Below are positions 37,614-52,326 of a stretch of 64,000 nt of DNA, piece by piece. The notes under the pieces are model-generated. The model worked only from the letters and a program-made list of their open reading frames with translations, was not told where the DNA came from and made no database searches. The DNA is from Rhabdornis inornatus. Taxonomy: Eukaryota > Chordata > Aves > Passeriformes > Rhabdornithidae. Numbering within the stretch: the first letter of the stretch is position 1; each line of letters starts with the position of its first letter. The stretch covers positions 310,001 to 374,000 of the forward strand of contig VWZS01000321.1 in assembly GCA_013397075.1 (NCBI GenBank). Direction: 5' to 3'. The translations under genes and the position numbers were made by a program.

Positions 37614-37641
37614 GAACTCATGGGTGCTGCTTACTCTCGTG
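37614..37641 (+). other. 28-nt microexon candidate
   Basis: GCCTCTTCCTTTATAG precedes 28 bases, which are followed by GTGAGTCC, so both splice signals are strong. Joined to the segment ending at 37362 (251 bp away) the frame stays open: 1 nt completes a Glu codon and nine codons (NSWVLLTLV) follow, ending in phase 0. Strong signals around such a short segment do occur by chance in a window of this size. Confidence 0.15.
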
Positions 37642-40600
37642 GTGAGTCCTTGAGGAAGAGTGATGTATGGCATCTAGTGAAACTGTCCTTTAGTCTGCAC
37701 TGCCGAGTACCTGCACTCAGGTCACCCATGGCATCCTTACTTAAATGTGTGCAATGTTGAAAGAATATTATACAGAGCTTCCTGTGTGTAGCATCTGGGC
37801 TTGACTGCTTGAAACTTTTGTTTGTGGGAGATGTTTAAATTTAATCCTACTAATAGCTTTGGTTCAGGGATAATTTTTGATTAAAATAAGTGTTTTATCC
37901 ATCTAACATGTTTTTTCACTGTGACTTAGGCTTATCTTTGCTTTATGTAATGAGTTGCAAAATAAATTTGGAGAATATCTGGCTTTAGGTCACTGATTAC
38001 AGCTCTTGTGGTAGAATGTATTTGGCAAATAAAATCTGAGAGAGTTTTTAAAAATTCAGATGAAAGTTGAACTTACCCACCTAGTATATACCCACCAGTA
38101 TATATATCCCTTAAGTATATGCTTGTTAAAAAAGTCTATCTGATGATATGGTTAAGAAACCCATCCAAAATACTTCTAGAAAGAGAATTGTGTTACGTTC
38201 TTTGTAAAGGGGTTTTTCCATTCTGTTAGTATCTGTGAAATACCTCTATTTTAGTTTAAAATATCCAGTGAAGCACACATTATTTGCATATAGTGTATTT
38301 TAGTGACTGAGCATTAATTATAGGTTTGTAGTTGGGCAGTCTTGTTTTGTGTATTGCCTGCCTCCCATCTTCCTCAATACTTACTGACATTTAAAACATC
38401 TCAAGATAGAAATTTCAATTTCTATAGATAACCTTCTCTACCATATTGCCTCATACAAATGAATGCTGAAATGTTTCTTAGTTGAAAGGTATTTGCATTG
38501 TTTGTCATGTAACTGTTGTTCACCACATGTGTCTAACGGCAATTAGGGTTTTTCTTAGAAGAGTGTCTCTATGGCCAGGGCAATTTGAGAAGTTGCCATG
38601 GATGCCAGAAATATTGCAGCTTCAGTGTTCCATGCATTGTGCTGTGAAACTTGTTTTGCACTTTTGTTATTTTCTTTCCTGGATTATTCCTGTAAAGCAG
38701 GATGAATTACCCAGGATGAGGCTGGGTGGTGCTTCTAAAGTCTTGCTTTGACCAAAGCAATCTTCCTTCAGATGGGGATCAAGTTCTCTGTGTGATGCTT
38801 TTGTGATATTGGCTAACACTGAGATTAAGTGAAAGTCCATGACCCTCATTCCCTGCATTGCTTGCATCTGCAAGGGCGATTGTGGTTCATGTCCTGCTCT
38901 TAATTGGGTGCTCCATGCCTGTAATTAAGGGCAGTGAGGATAGAAACAAGGGCATATAATAATAGTGTCCTATGCATGAAGTGGGGCCGAGAGAGGAGCA
39001 ACTGAGAGTCTTGAAAAGCCATGATCCTTGTAGAGAAAATACCATCGTTTTTCCAGAGTAAGTTTTTATTTACTAGATACCTGATGCTTTTTGTCCCTGT
39101 TTACTTGAGTTTCATTTTCTTTGTGATTCCACTTAGTTAGGGAATATTTTTTTATTGCTCTTACCTATCAGTTTTGTGTTATTACATGGTCAGAACATGG
39201 AATAATATAATAGAGGCTGAGAAATTAGATGCTGTCCACTGTGCCTTGATCCACAGGAGCAGTTCAGAGTTGTGGGAGAGGGGTCCTATGTGCTTCCAAT
39301 CTTAACTGAGATGCTCTAAAGTATTAGGGAAACTTAGGCTGACTGAAGAGCTGTGCAAAGGTGTGCTTTAGATCCTTACAGGATGGCAAAAATAATATAA
39401 CCAACAGCGTTTTCAAGTATAGTGAAATAGAAATATACCTAGTGTTTCAGAAAAATCTGAAGGGATGCAGTGTTACAGCCCAGCAGAGACTTGGCCATGG
39501 GAAGAACTACATGTGTGAGACAGTCTGAAAGCTCAGGTGAAGGCTTTTCATGAGGAGTACGTGGCACCAGCGTTCAGTATGTGATCTCAAATTATGAAGC
39601 AAAAGAATCATTCTCCAGTTTGAATCATGTAAATTTAGATTTTAGGGAAAGAGAGATACTAGATCAGGTTACAACTTTGGGTGGATTTTTTACCTTCAGA
39701 CATATTCATTATTGCTAGTCTTTCATGTTGGCAACTGCTTGTCTCAGCCTGTCCATCCCGATTTGATTTTTATTTTTTCGAAGGTTTGATTAGAAGTGAT
39801 GTGCTGCTGGAGTGTCCATGCATACTCTGAAGGTGTCACTGTATCTCATACAGGAATCCTGTAGGCTGAAGTAACTCCCGTAGTGCTTCTTTACATGGTG
39901 CTCTTTGTGGTTGTTGTAATGACTGTAAGCTATTTGTTACTAATCAATGAACCCTTAATACATATTCATGTGCAGATGGCAGGGGCTCGTCTCTGAACCC
40001 TGCCAATCCTTTGCAGTTGGTTGAGTGTCAATGTGCAAAATTCTCTAGTTTTAATAAGGCATTTTTGATCAATAATCAGGACTGTTACTGTGTGTTGACA
40101 TCACTTTTATTCATGAGTTTTGATAGCAGCACCAATTCAAGTAGCAGTCAATCACTCCCCTAGTGAGATAAATTTTATCCTTGGGATCATTTCTGTACTG
40201 AGTGCATTTTTTCATATGGAGTGATGGCACTATCAGCTGCTCCAAATGCAACTGTGTGTCAATAAGTGTTCACTATCAATATTGTGATAAGAGATATCAG
40301 TTAGCTGGGGTTGAGCAATGTATGATTTAGAGATCTTAATCTTTTATCTACTGATTGGAAAACTTCAAATTGTTTGGATTCTTTTCCTACGTAAACCCAG
40401 GACTGAAGAGTTAAACGAAATTATATTTTGATGTTGAATGCATTTGCTTACTACTTTTGGTCTGGAAATAGAGCAAGTGTATTTTATTACTGGGAAGTAA
40501 CATGTCCATTTAGAAAATGACTCAGGCCACAATATTTTTGTTGGCAAATTTATTTTCCAGGCGTAATGGTCCTGGGTTTTTTCTATATCTATTTGTGGAA

Positions 40601-43600
40601 AGATAAAATCATCATTAATCATGTTTCAAAGGCTGTGATGCTGAAGTTACTTTGTTTTATGCAGCTTTGGGCTGTAGGATGTAGGCAGACTGTCATTTGC
40701 AACCTGGCCTTTAAAAAATAATTTCTTATAAATCACAAGCATAATCAAACTTTTATCACTAGATAAAAACAATGCTTTCCTTTAAAACTGGCCCCGAATG
40801 AGTAACTTGTCAGAACATTTAAATCAAAATTGCCATCTAAACAGGAGGAGAAAAGTCTGTGCTTCCTTAAATCAACTCAAGGCAAGCAGGTGGCAGACTT
40901 ACCAAGAGAGGCTTGAATTCCAGTTTTGGTTTTATGGGACATTTAGAGAACCTGCACGGAAAAATTAGTGCGTCCAGTTGGTTAAATATAGGCATGGAGC
41001 TCCTCTGGGGGTGAGGAGCAGGGTCAATCACTCCCCTAGTTTTTCAAAGGTTTTCAATAATGTAACTGTTGTAAGTCATAGAACAAAGCCTTTGCTTCCT
41101 GATATGTTCAGGCTCAGCCTGTGTGATGCCTTGGAATGTGTTTTTAGGGCTGAGGAGGACTGTGAGGTTGGACAGAGGATTGCCTCCAATGTGCAGATGT
41201 TTTGAAATCCAGTCAAAAACAAGTTAGGATACATGATGAGGCTTGTGTTGGTTATTTCAAAAGTGCCTTAATTTATGTACAGTGACTTGGGCTTCAGTAA
41301 AGCCTGAAAACCATAGAGGAGTGAATAAATAGTGTGAGAGTTGAGTAGTTGAGTCTAACCACAGCCTTGTATTTCTACTTGACAGTTTGTCAGTTTTGCA
41401 AGCTGGTAATTTTTGGATGTTCCTCACTTAACTCTCAGCTTTGTTTACTTAAGATACTACGCACAAAATTGTCCTTCTTGAAATCTAAAATAATGTTTCC
41501 CAATGCTTTGTGGGGTAGGAGGGAATCAATTTAGTAAAGTCATGTACTTGAGATTCCCTCCCCATGCACTTCCTGCATTGTTTTTGTCTGTTCTTCACCT
41601 TTTCTGTCTCCACTAGCTCAATTTCCAGCTCTACATAGTCTTCAGACAATGTTTATAATCATTGTCTTCTTATTGACGTAATAAATAATGTCTGGAGTAC
41701 ACACTGAAATCTCCCTTAGTACAACTAGAGTGTTGTTTGGGATGTTTTTGTGATTTTTCCTCTCCAAATGAAATTTTTTAGTGGTGTTTCATGAAACTTC
41801 CCATTAAATATGTTTAACAGCTCCTCTTAAATGTTTGATTCCTGGTTTTACGCTTGTGACTTTCCTATCACTACAGCAAATGTCCTGGTCAGAGGGATGG
41901 ATTTGCAGAGTGTCCTCATGGCACCACTGGTGTTTGCATGGTGAATGTGGCACAGTCTGGGCTGACTTCAGCTGCCTGCATGAATTCTGCAGACCATGTG
42001 CATGAGGAGTATTTCAGGGAAATGCAATCAGTGTAGGAACCTGCTAGGCTGCAGCAGCTGTGTGAGGAAACCATCCTTGCCAAATGGCAAATCCTGCAGT
42101 GCCCAGGGTCACAACATAAACCTTTTTTTACAGCGAAGAGGTGCCCTGTGGGAATAAATTCAGCACAGTGCCCAACAGCTTTAGAGGGAAAAGCTGCTCC
42201 AGGAGACAGAGGTATTTTTCCAAAATGGTCCTGCATGAGTCATTTGGAGCTGCAAGCAGTACTATAATTACATTATAAATTGTACAGAGGAAGGAGACCT
42301 GAATCCCAACTTCTAAATTGAGAAGTTTGTGTTTCTTGACTGCATAACAACTGCTTCTGGCCTTGCATTGTTCCCCCTGTCTCCGTGCCTCTTCAACTTG
42401 GAGTCAGGGAATAGACTAGCTGAAGGAAAGATTGCTTGCCTGATTTCACAGCTCTCCTGGAAGCAGTACTGCTAAGATCCAGACTGAAGTACACAGCACA
42501 GAGAAATTGTGTATTGGTGCACTGTGCATGTATACACACACGAATGTGTGTTTGCACGTGCACATACTCCATTCCTAAAGATATAAGGGAAAGTAATTCA
42601 CAGCCTTATGCGTTTTTTTTCAAGTGATGTAGCGTGCAGGTTTATCACTGTTTGTTCAATCTCACAAGTCTGTCATGATCTGCTTGGAATTATTTCATCT
42701 CTGTTTTGGAGCTGGCATGTGGGTGGGCATAGATCAAAAAAGCTTTTTTAAAACCTCCTCATGGATTAAAATGCTCCAACAGACCAAAATTTTGTTGTGT
42801 TTTTTTTTGTTGTTGTTTTTTTTGCTGATACCATAGACACTTTTTAAGATTTGTCGTCCTGCTGTTTTCTAGCAGAATATAAATATTATCTGGTCAGAGA
42901 CTTTTTCTTGGTTTTGTGGCATCTTTTGTAATACCCACTAAAATGCACGGAGACAAGCTTTTGCCTTTATTTGTAAATAACTGTCTCAAATAGATGTATA
43001 TCTGCATATTGGTTTACATGAGCATAAGGGCTCTCTATGTGTGCAAAGGCTGGCTGTGGAGGAAGAACTTGTGTGATCATTTCCTAGATGATGAGCTCTA
43101 GGCTTGCTGTCCATTGTAAGGCCAAGAGCTGTGTGTTGGTTGTCCTGGCAGAACTCTGTGGAGTTTCTTGTTTGGTAACTGGTTTGATTCACTTCCTTGT
43201 AAACATTTTTTGAGAAGGTTAATAAATGAGGTATAATAATGAAAGATTTGTATTTGTACATAGTACTTATCATACAGCTGAACATAATCCAGTTTCTCCC
43301 AGTTTCCCTATTTAATTTGTGCTCTGAATTAAATACCAACTACCAACAGCTGAAAAATCATTTGAGTCTCTTTCCAATATTTCCAGGAGTGTTGTGGTTA
43401 TTTATTAAGCTTGATATGCTCATACCCTCTCCATTCTTTGTCTCAGGCACAGATGACATGTAATGGTCAAATAACAAGTGTAGTGCTTTATCTTAACTCT
43501 CAAATCTGCGTTTTATGCTTTGTTGTTTTCATGTTTTTATGAAGAATTCTGTTGTCCAACACTCTTGCAGCATGCAATTTTTCCACTTTGTTTTTTAGTG

Positions 43601-46600
43601 AGAATAATAAAACCATAAGAAAAAAATGTAATTATGTTACTAAGAAAAACAAAATATAAAATGTATTGTGTGATAATAAGATGGGTTCACTGAGTGTTTT
43701 GTTCATTGTGGCAGTTAATTCAGCCCTGGTCACAGCAGTGGAGGCTTGGCAGAGAGTCACACAGAGCTGGCCTGTCTGTGCAGAGCAGAGTAATTCACAT
43801 TAGCCAGTGACTTTTAGAAGCTGACTAAAGTGCCCTGTGCTCCTTCCCGGCATCAGTAGAGGAGTACAAAGGAATGATCTCTGGAGCCCCACAGCTGCTG
43901 ACCTGTCAGTGGTGATGCACTGCCTGAATACCTGGGGAGACAAACCAAAATGTGTGTAACTGTAGGATTAAAATGGAGTGGTAGCATGCTGGGATAGGCC
44001 TCTGTGTATTGCTTGTTTCTCTAGTCCTAGAGACCTTCAGAATATCCCTGGCAGAAATCTCTCATGCAGAGGAATTGAGCAATATTCTACTTGGATGTTT
44101 CTTCCCTGTGTAAGACTGACTGCGTCTTTAGTCTGAGCTTTGCAAATAATGTATTACCTAAAGTGTGAGAAATTACTATGTCTAATTTGGGAACTTTATT
44201 TTCTTTCCCCCTTAGTCTTTTCTTTTTATAGAGGACAATGTGGTTTTGAGCTGTAAAAAGTCATAGCTGGTTTCCTTTGAGAAGCACTCTAACTTCCTGC
44301 TCCCTGAATTAACCTTAAGAAAATAGTTTGGCTTAGTGGATTTTTTTTTTTTACACCATTTGATCTACTCCCTTTTATTTTGTTTAAAGCTCTTAGCACC
44401 ACATTGCATACAGTATTTAAAGCCTGTGTGGGCAGCAGGTTATTTAGACAACCCTCAGACTTGTCATGAGGTTTCTTTTCAACTTGGATACAGTTTCTGA
44501 TACCTGATTCATGTTCTGGCTGCTTCCTTCCAAAATCTGCTGTAGCTCGTTGTTTTATGGTGCTATTCGAAAATTTATCTTGCAGGGTGGTTTGATTCCT
44601 TTGAGTACAGCTTTGCTTTCTCTCTTCTATCACCCACTGTAGAATTTACTTTAGGCCTTTACATATTAGCTTTATGAATTTTTCAGAATTATTTTGCATT
44701 ACACCACAGATCCAATTTATTTTCTTTTTTGAAACTGTGTTGCCAGCGTTACTGTGTGGGAATGTAAGTAAATCCAGTTGTAATGTATTTCGCATAATTT
44801 CATGTTCCTGAGACATACAAGACTTCTATTCTCATCTGTAGAAAAGCAAGGTGTCTTAGGTCTGTTGAACCGGAGTATTTATAACAATTACTTTTATGAC
44901 CTTGCAAAAGAAGAAGGTTAAATATTTTGCAGAACCAAGGGGAAGATTGTTAATCATATTAGAATTCTGTAAGGTTTCAATAGGGAATTCATCTATGAAC
45001 TGAAGAATATAGACAGGGATGGGGTAAGCAAATTTGGAAAAGGGGGGTTTAGGAAAGACTGCTTGCTTAGCTGTGTCTGTGGGGGACTGTGGAAACTTTC
45101 CTGTGGATTTAAGGTCTGGAATTATATTTTTTTAAATGGCATAATTAAGCTAAGTGTATTTACCCCAGGTGTGCTATCTAAGTCCACTAGGACAAGTGTG
45201 GTTAGTTATCCAGACTTTGCAAAAAGACAATGGAATGATTTGGAATATTTTGCTCTGAGATTGTCAGGCACACTGTACCTCACAGATTTTATCGCCTTCA
45301 GTAAATGCTGTTTGTTGTCTTCTAAAACTGGCATAGCTTCTATGAAGCTATAATTATAAAGAAGCATCCTTGCTCTCTTGAAGGAAGAGATAAAATGGAG
45401 TGTTTAGGAAAAAGTTATACTACATCCTGGGACTTGTACAGTTTGAAATGTATTCTGAAAGCTGAGTTTTTATGTGTTATTTTATTATGTGGGCATTACT
45501 GAACCTGTGCAGGTTTTCTTTGGATATGTATAAGTGAGAAAATACTGGTTTTTGATGAAGACAGGTTTTTGGCAACTGTATGAGAACAAAACACAGCCAA
45601 GGTACTTCCATGCCTTTCTCTGATAATTCAGCTGAAGAACCCTCTCCATGTATGGTTTCTGCGATGTCTGTGCCTTGAGTATAAGCAGTGAATTGCTGTA
45701 ACTTTCTGCTGCACACCCAAGTCCTTTTGCTGACAGCTGCTCTATAAATATAATTCCTGAAATATTGGTTACAGTGACTGTGAACAGTACAATATGAAGG
45801 AGTTTGTAGATAAATTTTGCTGGCAGGCAGCTGTGTCAACAGCTTCAGGCACTATGGGGTGAACAGCAAATAAACAAAAAAGGAGTAGAGCCATTTGAGT
45901 CAGTGTAATCCCAGTTCCACTGCTCCTTTTGATCTAACCTTGAACCCTGCATTAATGAGTGTTGCCTTCCAGAGTGTCCTATGACCTTTTCTGTTGTTCT
46001 GCTTTAATATGAAAAGCTCAGTTGGAATGCTGTTACCATATAGTTACAAAGAAAACCTGGGAGAGCCCAGTAAAATGTTTACACTTTTTTTTTATTAAAC
46101 AGTGTTTGAATCTCATGAGTGAGGTGTCAATCTAGGTGTGAATGACACTTAAATATGTGTTTCAGGCTTGTCTTCTGGGTCAGATCCTGTGTCAGTTGAC
46201 AAGAAAATGTTAGAGTGGATGCTGTCTTTAAAACCCAAATTTGCAGAGGGGGGAGGCTGAGAATTTAGAACTTCTGCTGTGTTCAGGGGAACAGGAGGTG
46301 CTCAGCTTTACAGTCTTGAGTCACAAAGTCATTATGTGTAGAATAGTTAATGGTTTTATCTTCTGCCTGGAATATAAAACTTGTGCTTAAAAAGCACAAA
46401 TATAGCTTAGAAAAAAAATACATTAGTGAGAAAGCTGAAATTGCCACTCCTCTGCCTTTTGCACTTTTTTAGTAGAAAAGTGTGAGTGGTAGAGTATCAG
46501 CATTTGTGTGCTGAGTTCAGTACTGTCACGATGATAAAATGGTACAGGATGCATTTCACATCAGATCAAAGGAAAAAGTATCTTGTAGCTCCAGAACACA

Positions 46601-49600
46601 TTCTCTTAGACAAATGACCTTCAGCGTTTATTATCTTGGTATCCAATGAAGGCATGATAGAAGCAAGTGAAATAGGCGAGAGTGATGCATTGTGTAATTA
46701 CTAAAACTGACACGTTTTGTTTGGCAGAGTAACACAGCAGTGAAATTACAGCGTTGTGGGGCAGTGTACAGCCTGTTAGGGAAGCTTTCTGATGTTTCAG
46801 CACTTGGGTTATGTTCTAATGGTAAACTGTATCATCAGTTACACTTTTGGGGTCTTAACCACTGGGTTGGTGAGGCAAGTGCCTAGATAATGGAGACTAT
46901 CAGCAACTTGCTAGGTGAAATTATTTGGGATATTATGATTCCAAGATAGTAAATTGTGTTTGGTAGCTCTGACTTTTGTCCTTGGTAGCATAAACAGAAT
47001 AATGAAGCACGTGGTGCCATATCCTGAAGCTTTGTTGCGTCCAATGTTCTGCTTCTTGAATCAACAAAAAGTTCCTTCACCTCAGATAAAGTTTAGGTAA
47101 GAATATAAGTCTAGATTTGAGTAATATTGGATCATGGGGCTTCAGAGGTTAAAGTTTACTATGATTTTTATTTTCTTACTGAATTGAGGTCACAATGAAA
47201 ACAGGATTTCCCTTTCATAGATACCAAGTGCATCTGTGATGATCAAGTCTTAAAGATGACAAAAATAAAATAAAATGATAGTTCAGACTATGATGTAATA
47301 TCAAGTTTGTAATTTATTTTGTTACTGTTTCTTCTTGTGTTACTATGAAGATGAAAAGGTAAGATCTAATGGCAAGAATTGCATGTTTGATAAGGAATTG
47401 GGTACTTGCAAATTTTATCGCCTGTTCATTGATTGTACTGGAGTAGGTATCAGGTTGTAATTATTTTTGGTGGGGTCTGTGCTGTCCCTGAAATGCCTTG
47501 GATATTTGTGCTTCTCCAGTTTGTGGTTAAAAAATGATTTTGAAACCCTTGAATGCAAGAACTTTGTCTTTTTGGTAACAACTGACTGCAAAAAAACAAA
47601 AAAAAAAGGTGTATCAAATTGTAGGAAATTGTTAAATAATGTGCTAGAGGCATTGGTATCACCTGGCTTTACTTGCCAGCTTGACTAATGATATAGGAAA
47701 AAGGGAAAACATAATTAATTGGATTGATTTTGGTGAAACTCAGTTGAGAACTAATGAAAAAAAACCCTGTGGCAATTAATAGAGAAAATGGTACAAGGTG
47801 AGGAAGGACTGCATATAAGTTTCTGGTGTTTTCCTTAAAGTGAAGGGGAAAAAAGCAGCCATGTCAGGGAAAGAGGAATGAAGCAGAGAAACAAGAAATT
47901 AAGGAAAAGAAATAGCAGGAATTCACATTCCTCACAAACAAAATTTTTACATTAAGGCAGCAAAAGATAAATGAATGGAGTAAATAGAGGATGTAAAGTC
48001 ATTTATTCATTTAATGGACCAGGGAAAAAATACTCCCTTGCTGATTGGGTAAAATTCTAGATCCCGATGTCTCGATACTTGAAAGTTAAGAGATCCAAGA
48101 GGATTGAAGGTAATAGTATAACTAAATAGCTCAGAATGAATCAACAAAAATATCAAGATTCAAACTAGGATGGCTTATTCAAACACTCAGTCAAGAGCAT
48201 ATTTTCAAGTCCTCAGTTCTGCACTAGAGGGGATTGAACTTCCTTAGGCTGAACCAAGATGTGCTACCATTTCTACAGACATGTTTCCCACAAGCTGTGA
48301 GAGTGCAATATTTTTTATTTTTCTCTTCTAAATCATTGAGACTGCCAGTCAGTTTTTCCTTAAAGGGCCAGGAGTTCTTGTTAATTCTGCACGTCTTGTG
48401 CACTTCATATTTAGTGGATTTAATTTCAAAAGCGGTCAAGCTACTGCTCCATGTGTTAAGTGGTTATTTTCTTGGTGTAGGGCAGATGTGGATGAGGAAA
48501 TTATGGTGAAATATATGTATCAGAACTCAGATTTGAAAATACAGATCTATTGCTCACAGTGTTTTAGTTTGACTACACCTTTCCAACAGAACTGTATTAA
48601 ATTACATGAAATATATTTCCATTGAGCTGTTGGCACTACATTTCTTAAAATGAGAGAACAATTACTGTGCTTTGATAATACTCTACTTCAGAACTTATAT
48701 CTGTCATTGCTTCTTTTTATTCTGCTAAATCAAAAACTATAAAGCAGCGGTAACAAAGGTCCAAAAATGTTGGCAAATGACTGATCTATTTCACATGAGA
48801 ATTAGTGTCTGCTCCGTACCTTGGCAAGAAATTGGAATGCAGAAGAGTAAGCTGGTGAAATTGTTGCTGTGCAGTGTTTTGCAGAAAAGGATTAAGCAAA
48901 TGTTTTATTCTTTTTTGTGGTTGAGTAGGAGGAGGTTTTTAAGACTGGAGTGAATGACTCAAGTTGGATTTTTGGTTTTCTTTTCCATATAAAGTGCCTG
49001 TAAGAAAGCCAGGGGTTTATATGCTTTGAGGGTTAGAGAGATGCTCATGTTTGTTTCCCCTATTAAACAGCATCCCTGACACAAGGCCCACTGAGTGAAT
49101 ATCAGAACTGAGTTGACCCAAAGCTTTCCCAGTCAAAGCATCTGTGTTTCAGTAACCCTACTGCTGAATGAGAGAATAATGCTTACAGGCATGATACTTA
49201 CAAACTGGCTTTTCCTTTTTTTTTATGTCCCTTCCTTGTCCACAGCTGATAACTCAGGGTTTAGACTGCAGACGCTGCTGCAGCCCACTGGAGTCTCCTT
49301 GCTTCACTTCTCTGTAGCCTAGAGAGAAAGGCTTGCCTAGATAAAGGAAAGGCAGCAGCTGTGAGTTTCCATTGATTTACTGGGGAAAAAATGGCAAAAT
49401 CAGTTTTTTTTAATAAAAGTTTATTTATAAAAGGGGTTGTAATATACTTGTGAAAAACATTAAATGCTTTAAATGATTTTTAAGTGTGGGTAGGGAACTA
49501 GGAGCCTCCGGAAAACTGAATGTTTGTTTAGCTTTATGAAAGGAAGGTGAGCTAAAACAATGTATCAAACTTTTGCTTATCAGTGCTAGAGATCAATAAA

Positions 49601-52146
49601 AGCATTTGTTTAGCAATCCAGTGGTTAACAAAAACTTTATCTTGGCTGGCTTATTTCAGTTGCTGAAATGTACTCTAGAGCAAGTGATTAATTTGATTAT
49701 AAATCCCCAAATCCATTGAAGTACCTCTGAGAAAGTGTAGAGCTGAAGCTGGCTGAGTCTGGGTCTGGGAATGCTGCTGGCTTTCCCAAAGGTTGTTTTT
49801 GCCAGGGCCCCAGGATGGCTCTGGCAGTGATGTTACAGCCTCTGCACAGCCCTGCCCTGACTCCACTGCTCCTCCAAACAGATCACTCAGGTGCAAGCTC
49901 CTTCCTGACCTCCGGTGCACCATGGTGTAGGGGGTATGCAAATACTAGATTTCAAGTAAAAGTTCCTTGGATTTTGGATAATTGCTGTGGCATTATCTTG
50001 TAGAATGACTTCAGTTACTGCTGGCTTTCAGGAAGTCAGTGTGTATGTTTATGACTTGGTTGTTCATTCTTTCTGACAACAGCAGTCAAAATCTCTCCCA
50101 TGGATGTTCTGGATTCACCTTCTAGCTCTGCACTCAGGACTTCCTGATGGGTCTGTCTTTCCACAGGGAGGGGCAAAGCCAGACCCATTTGCAGAAACTG
50201 TTGTTAGGACTCATTAGTCCAAAGCACAGCATCATTTTGTAAATATAGACTTATTTGAAACAGATTTGTATAACATTCTTAGATACAAATTCTTTTGCTG
50301 ATTTGCAGCAGGCTTATGTGGTGTGGAATTCTGGATTTTAAAGACAAATCTGGTGTTATGAATAAAGGCTTTATTTTTAAAAAATTGAGTCTTTGGGCTT
50401 TTAAAGGTGTATTACTTCTGGTGTCCATCATTTATTGAGTGAATGAAGCATGTATCATTGTGAAGTTAGAGCAGAAATTACGTAAAAATGCACAGACCAA
50501 CACTACAGAAACTTTTAGGGCCATGGTGAATCACTGACATTTTCAAAATCAGGTGTTGACCAGTGGTGGTATTGCGGTTTTATGGTGCTAAACCAGCACA
50601 GATGGGATCTAAAAACTCCAAAATAGTGAACAAATTCTGACTTCACTGTAGTGGAGTAAAAATACACCTTTCAGTAAATCTGTGATTTTGCAGAAGGTTA
50701 GAGTTTATTTTTACTGTAGGGGTAATGTACTGCAGTAGTAAATAGTAGGAGGTTCTGGCATGCATGACCTGGTTCAGCTGGGTAGCACTATTGATATGTT
50801 TTTTCAGTGCCTCTGCTTTAGTTAATTGTAACTTTGTTTTCTGATCCTTGATTAGCTCAGTGGTAAGTTGTCATTACAGCATTCAACTCCCTAAGGACAT
50901 GATCTATAAGGCAGATTTTTCCAGTGGAGGGTCATGATTCAGCTAGTTTACACATAATTTAAACAGCAGTTGGCCTAATACCCTGAAGTGGAATTTGAGG
51001 TACTTGTAGTCCAAGAGTGTAATACCATAAATTACTGTTTGTGTTAAGCACTCTTTAGAGACCTGCAGGAGAGGCCAGTGGGACACTTAATGCCCCTTGT
51101 GTTCCTTTTTCCACAGGCAAGTGAAGTTAAAATCTCAAGGAAGATTAAGAAAACAGTGTCACTTAGAGCAAAACTGCCATTTAACGTTTCATTGGGAGAG
51201 CTTTGTTTCTTCAGTGTTGCCATAATATTTGTTTGCCCAGACTCTGTATTTGGATTTGTTTTCATGGGCTATTCCAATAATAATGGGTATAATAAAAATG
51301 TCTTAATGTGGTTAGAGCAAGCTAATGAACTCTGACTTTTGCACATATTGGCATTCTGAATTTTGTGTAAGTTCAGTGCAGAGCTGCCTTCAATTACTTT
51401 AAACAATTTTTAAGATACAGGGAATTTGTCTCTGCTATAGCATCTAAATGGCTTTGTCAAGCAGAGCTGATGTCTCACAATGCCTCTAGAGGCAGCAAAT
51501 TGAGCACAAATGAGTTAAATTCATGTCTTTTCTGACTATATTGGCACAACCTGTCTGTGGACTGAAGTGTGACTGTCACTGCACCTGAGAAGAGACTGTT
51601 ATTTACTGAAAGATTTCTGATGTACACAGAGGCTGGGATTTCCAGTTCAGTGCCACAGCACACGGCAGGGTGGAAGGATGGAAGGTGGCAGAGACACCTG
51701 CTGCTTTTCTGCCTTTCAGTGTTTATTGTCAGACCTCTTTGTAGCATGTGATTGGAGAAAAATTCAACACAGTTTTTTGCAGGGCTTTTTGCTTTTTTTT
51801 CCTACACAGTTTCCTTACAGAAGCTGTTTATGCCAGTGCAGAAGGGCAGTGGGAGTAAATGTTTGGACAGAAGGCAGCAAGGAGCACAACTGCTCCAAGA
51901 GTGTGTTAAATCAAATGTGTGACTATTTATGTGACTCATGACAGAGTAACATCAGATCTGCAGTGTTTGAATGGCTGTGTTTTGGTGACATGGTTTTCAG
52001 CCTGTGAGGTGGTGAGTAATTTAAGTGTCTTAGCAAAGTTTTTAAAGAAAGAGAAGCTACTATCTAGACTGTTGGGTTTTTTTAAGCAGCTGTACTTCAA
52101 CATGATTGAGTCAAAACTGTTCTTCTCATAGGGTGATAACTAAAAT

Positions 52147-52326
52147 GATGGGTTGTGGTTGGGCACTGGAACAGACTCACTGGGGGAAGTGGTCATAGCA
52201 CCAAGCCTGTGCTCAGGAAGTATTTTTGGACAATTATCTCAGATACATGGTGAAATTCTTGGGGCTCTTCCATGCACAGCCAGAATTTGGACTAAATGAT
52301 TGGTGTGGGTGTCTTCCAACTTGGGA
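52147..52326 (+). mobile_element. Degraded CR1 LINE 3' end
   Basis: GGGCACTGGAACAG, a GGGGGAAGTGGT block and, 130 bases on, TTTGGACTAAATGATTGG followed by TCTTCCAACTTGGG follow the known CR1 3'-end consensus in order (GGGCACTGGAACAGGCTGCC ... GGTTGGACTAGATGATCT ... CCTTCCAACC). Spacing is roughly as expected, with many substitutions. The usual terminal ATTCTATG-type octamer repeats are missing and no reverse-transcriptase body lies upstream, so it is an old 5'-truncated copy. CR1 is the dominant LINE of birds and is also present in turtles and crocodilians. Confidence 0.75.

Larger units (their letters stand above)
32382..52146. other. Noncoding stretch, intronic or intergenic
   Basis: AT-rich sequence with no well-supported gene. 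It contains the weak plus-strand exon candidates near 37.2-37.6 kb, a conserved-looking segment at about 36720-36990 (CpG-containing, with CAGTGCGAGCTGATTGCTGC), another at about 40700-40900, and several T-rich runs (for example 35660-35700 and 42785-42825). The GC-richer patches near 41.9-42.2 kb and 49.7-49.9 kb may be old repeats but match nothing I can name. Confidence 0.5.

Noticed and set aside
41916..42236. 106-codon minus-strand Cys-rich frame
   Set aside because: No domain, splice site or start context; it lies in a GC-richer patch where stop codons are fewer.
50853..50890. tRNA-like A-box (TAGCTCAGTGGT) followed by a B-box-like TTCAACTC
   Set aside because: The two boxes are about 30 nt apart, too close for a tRNA, and no acceptor or anticodon stem can be drawn.
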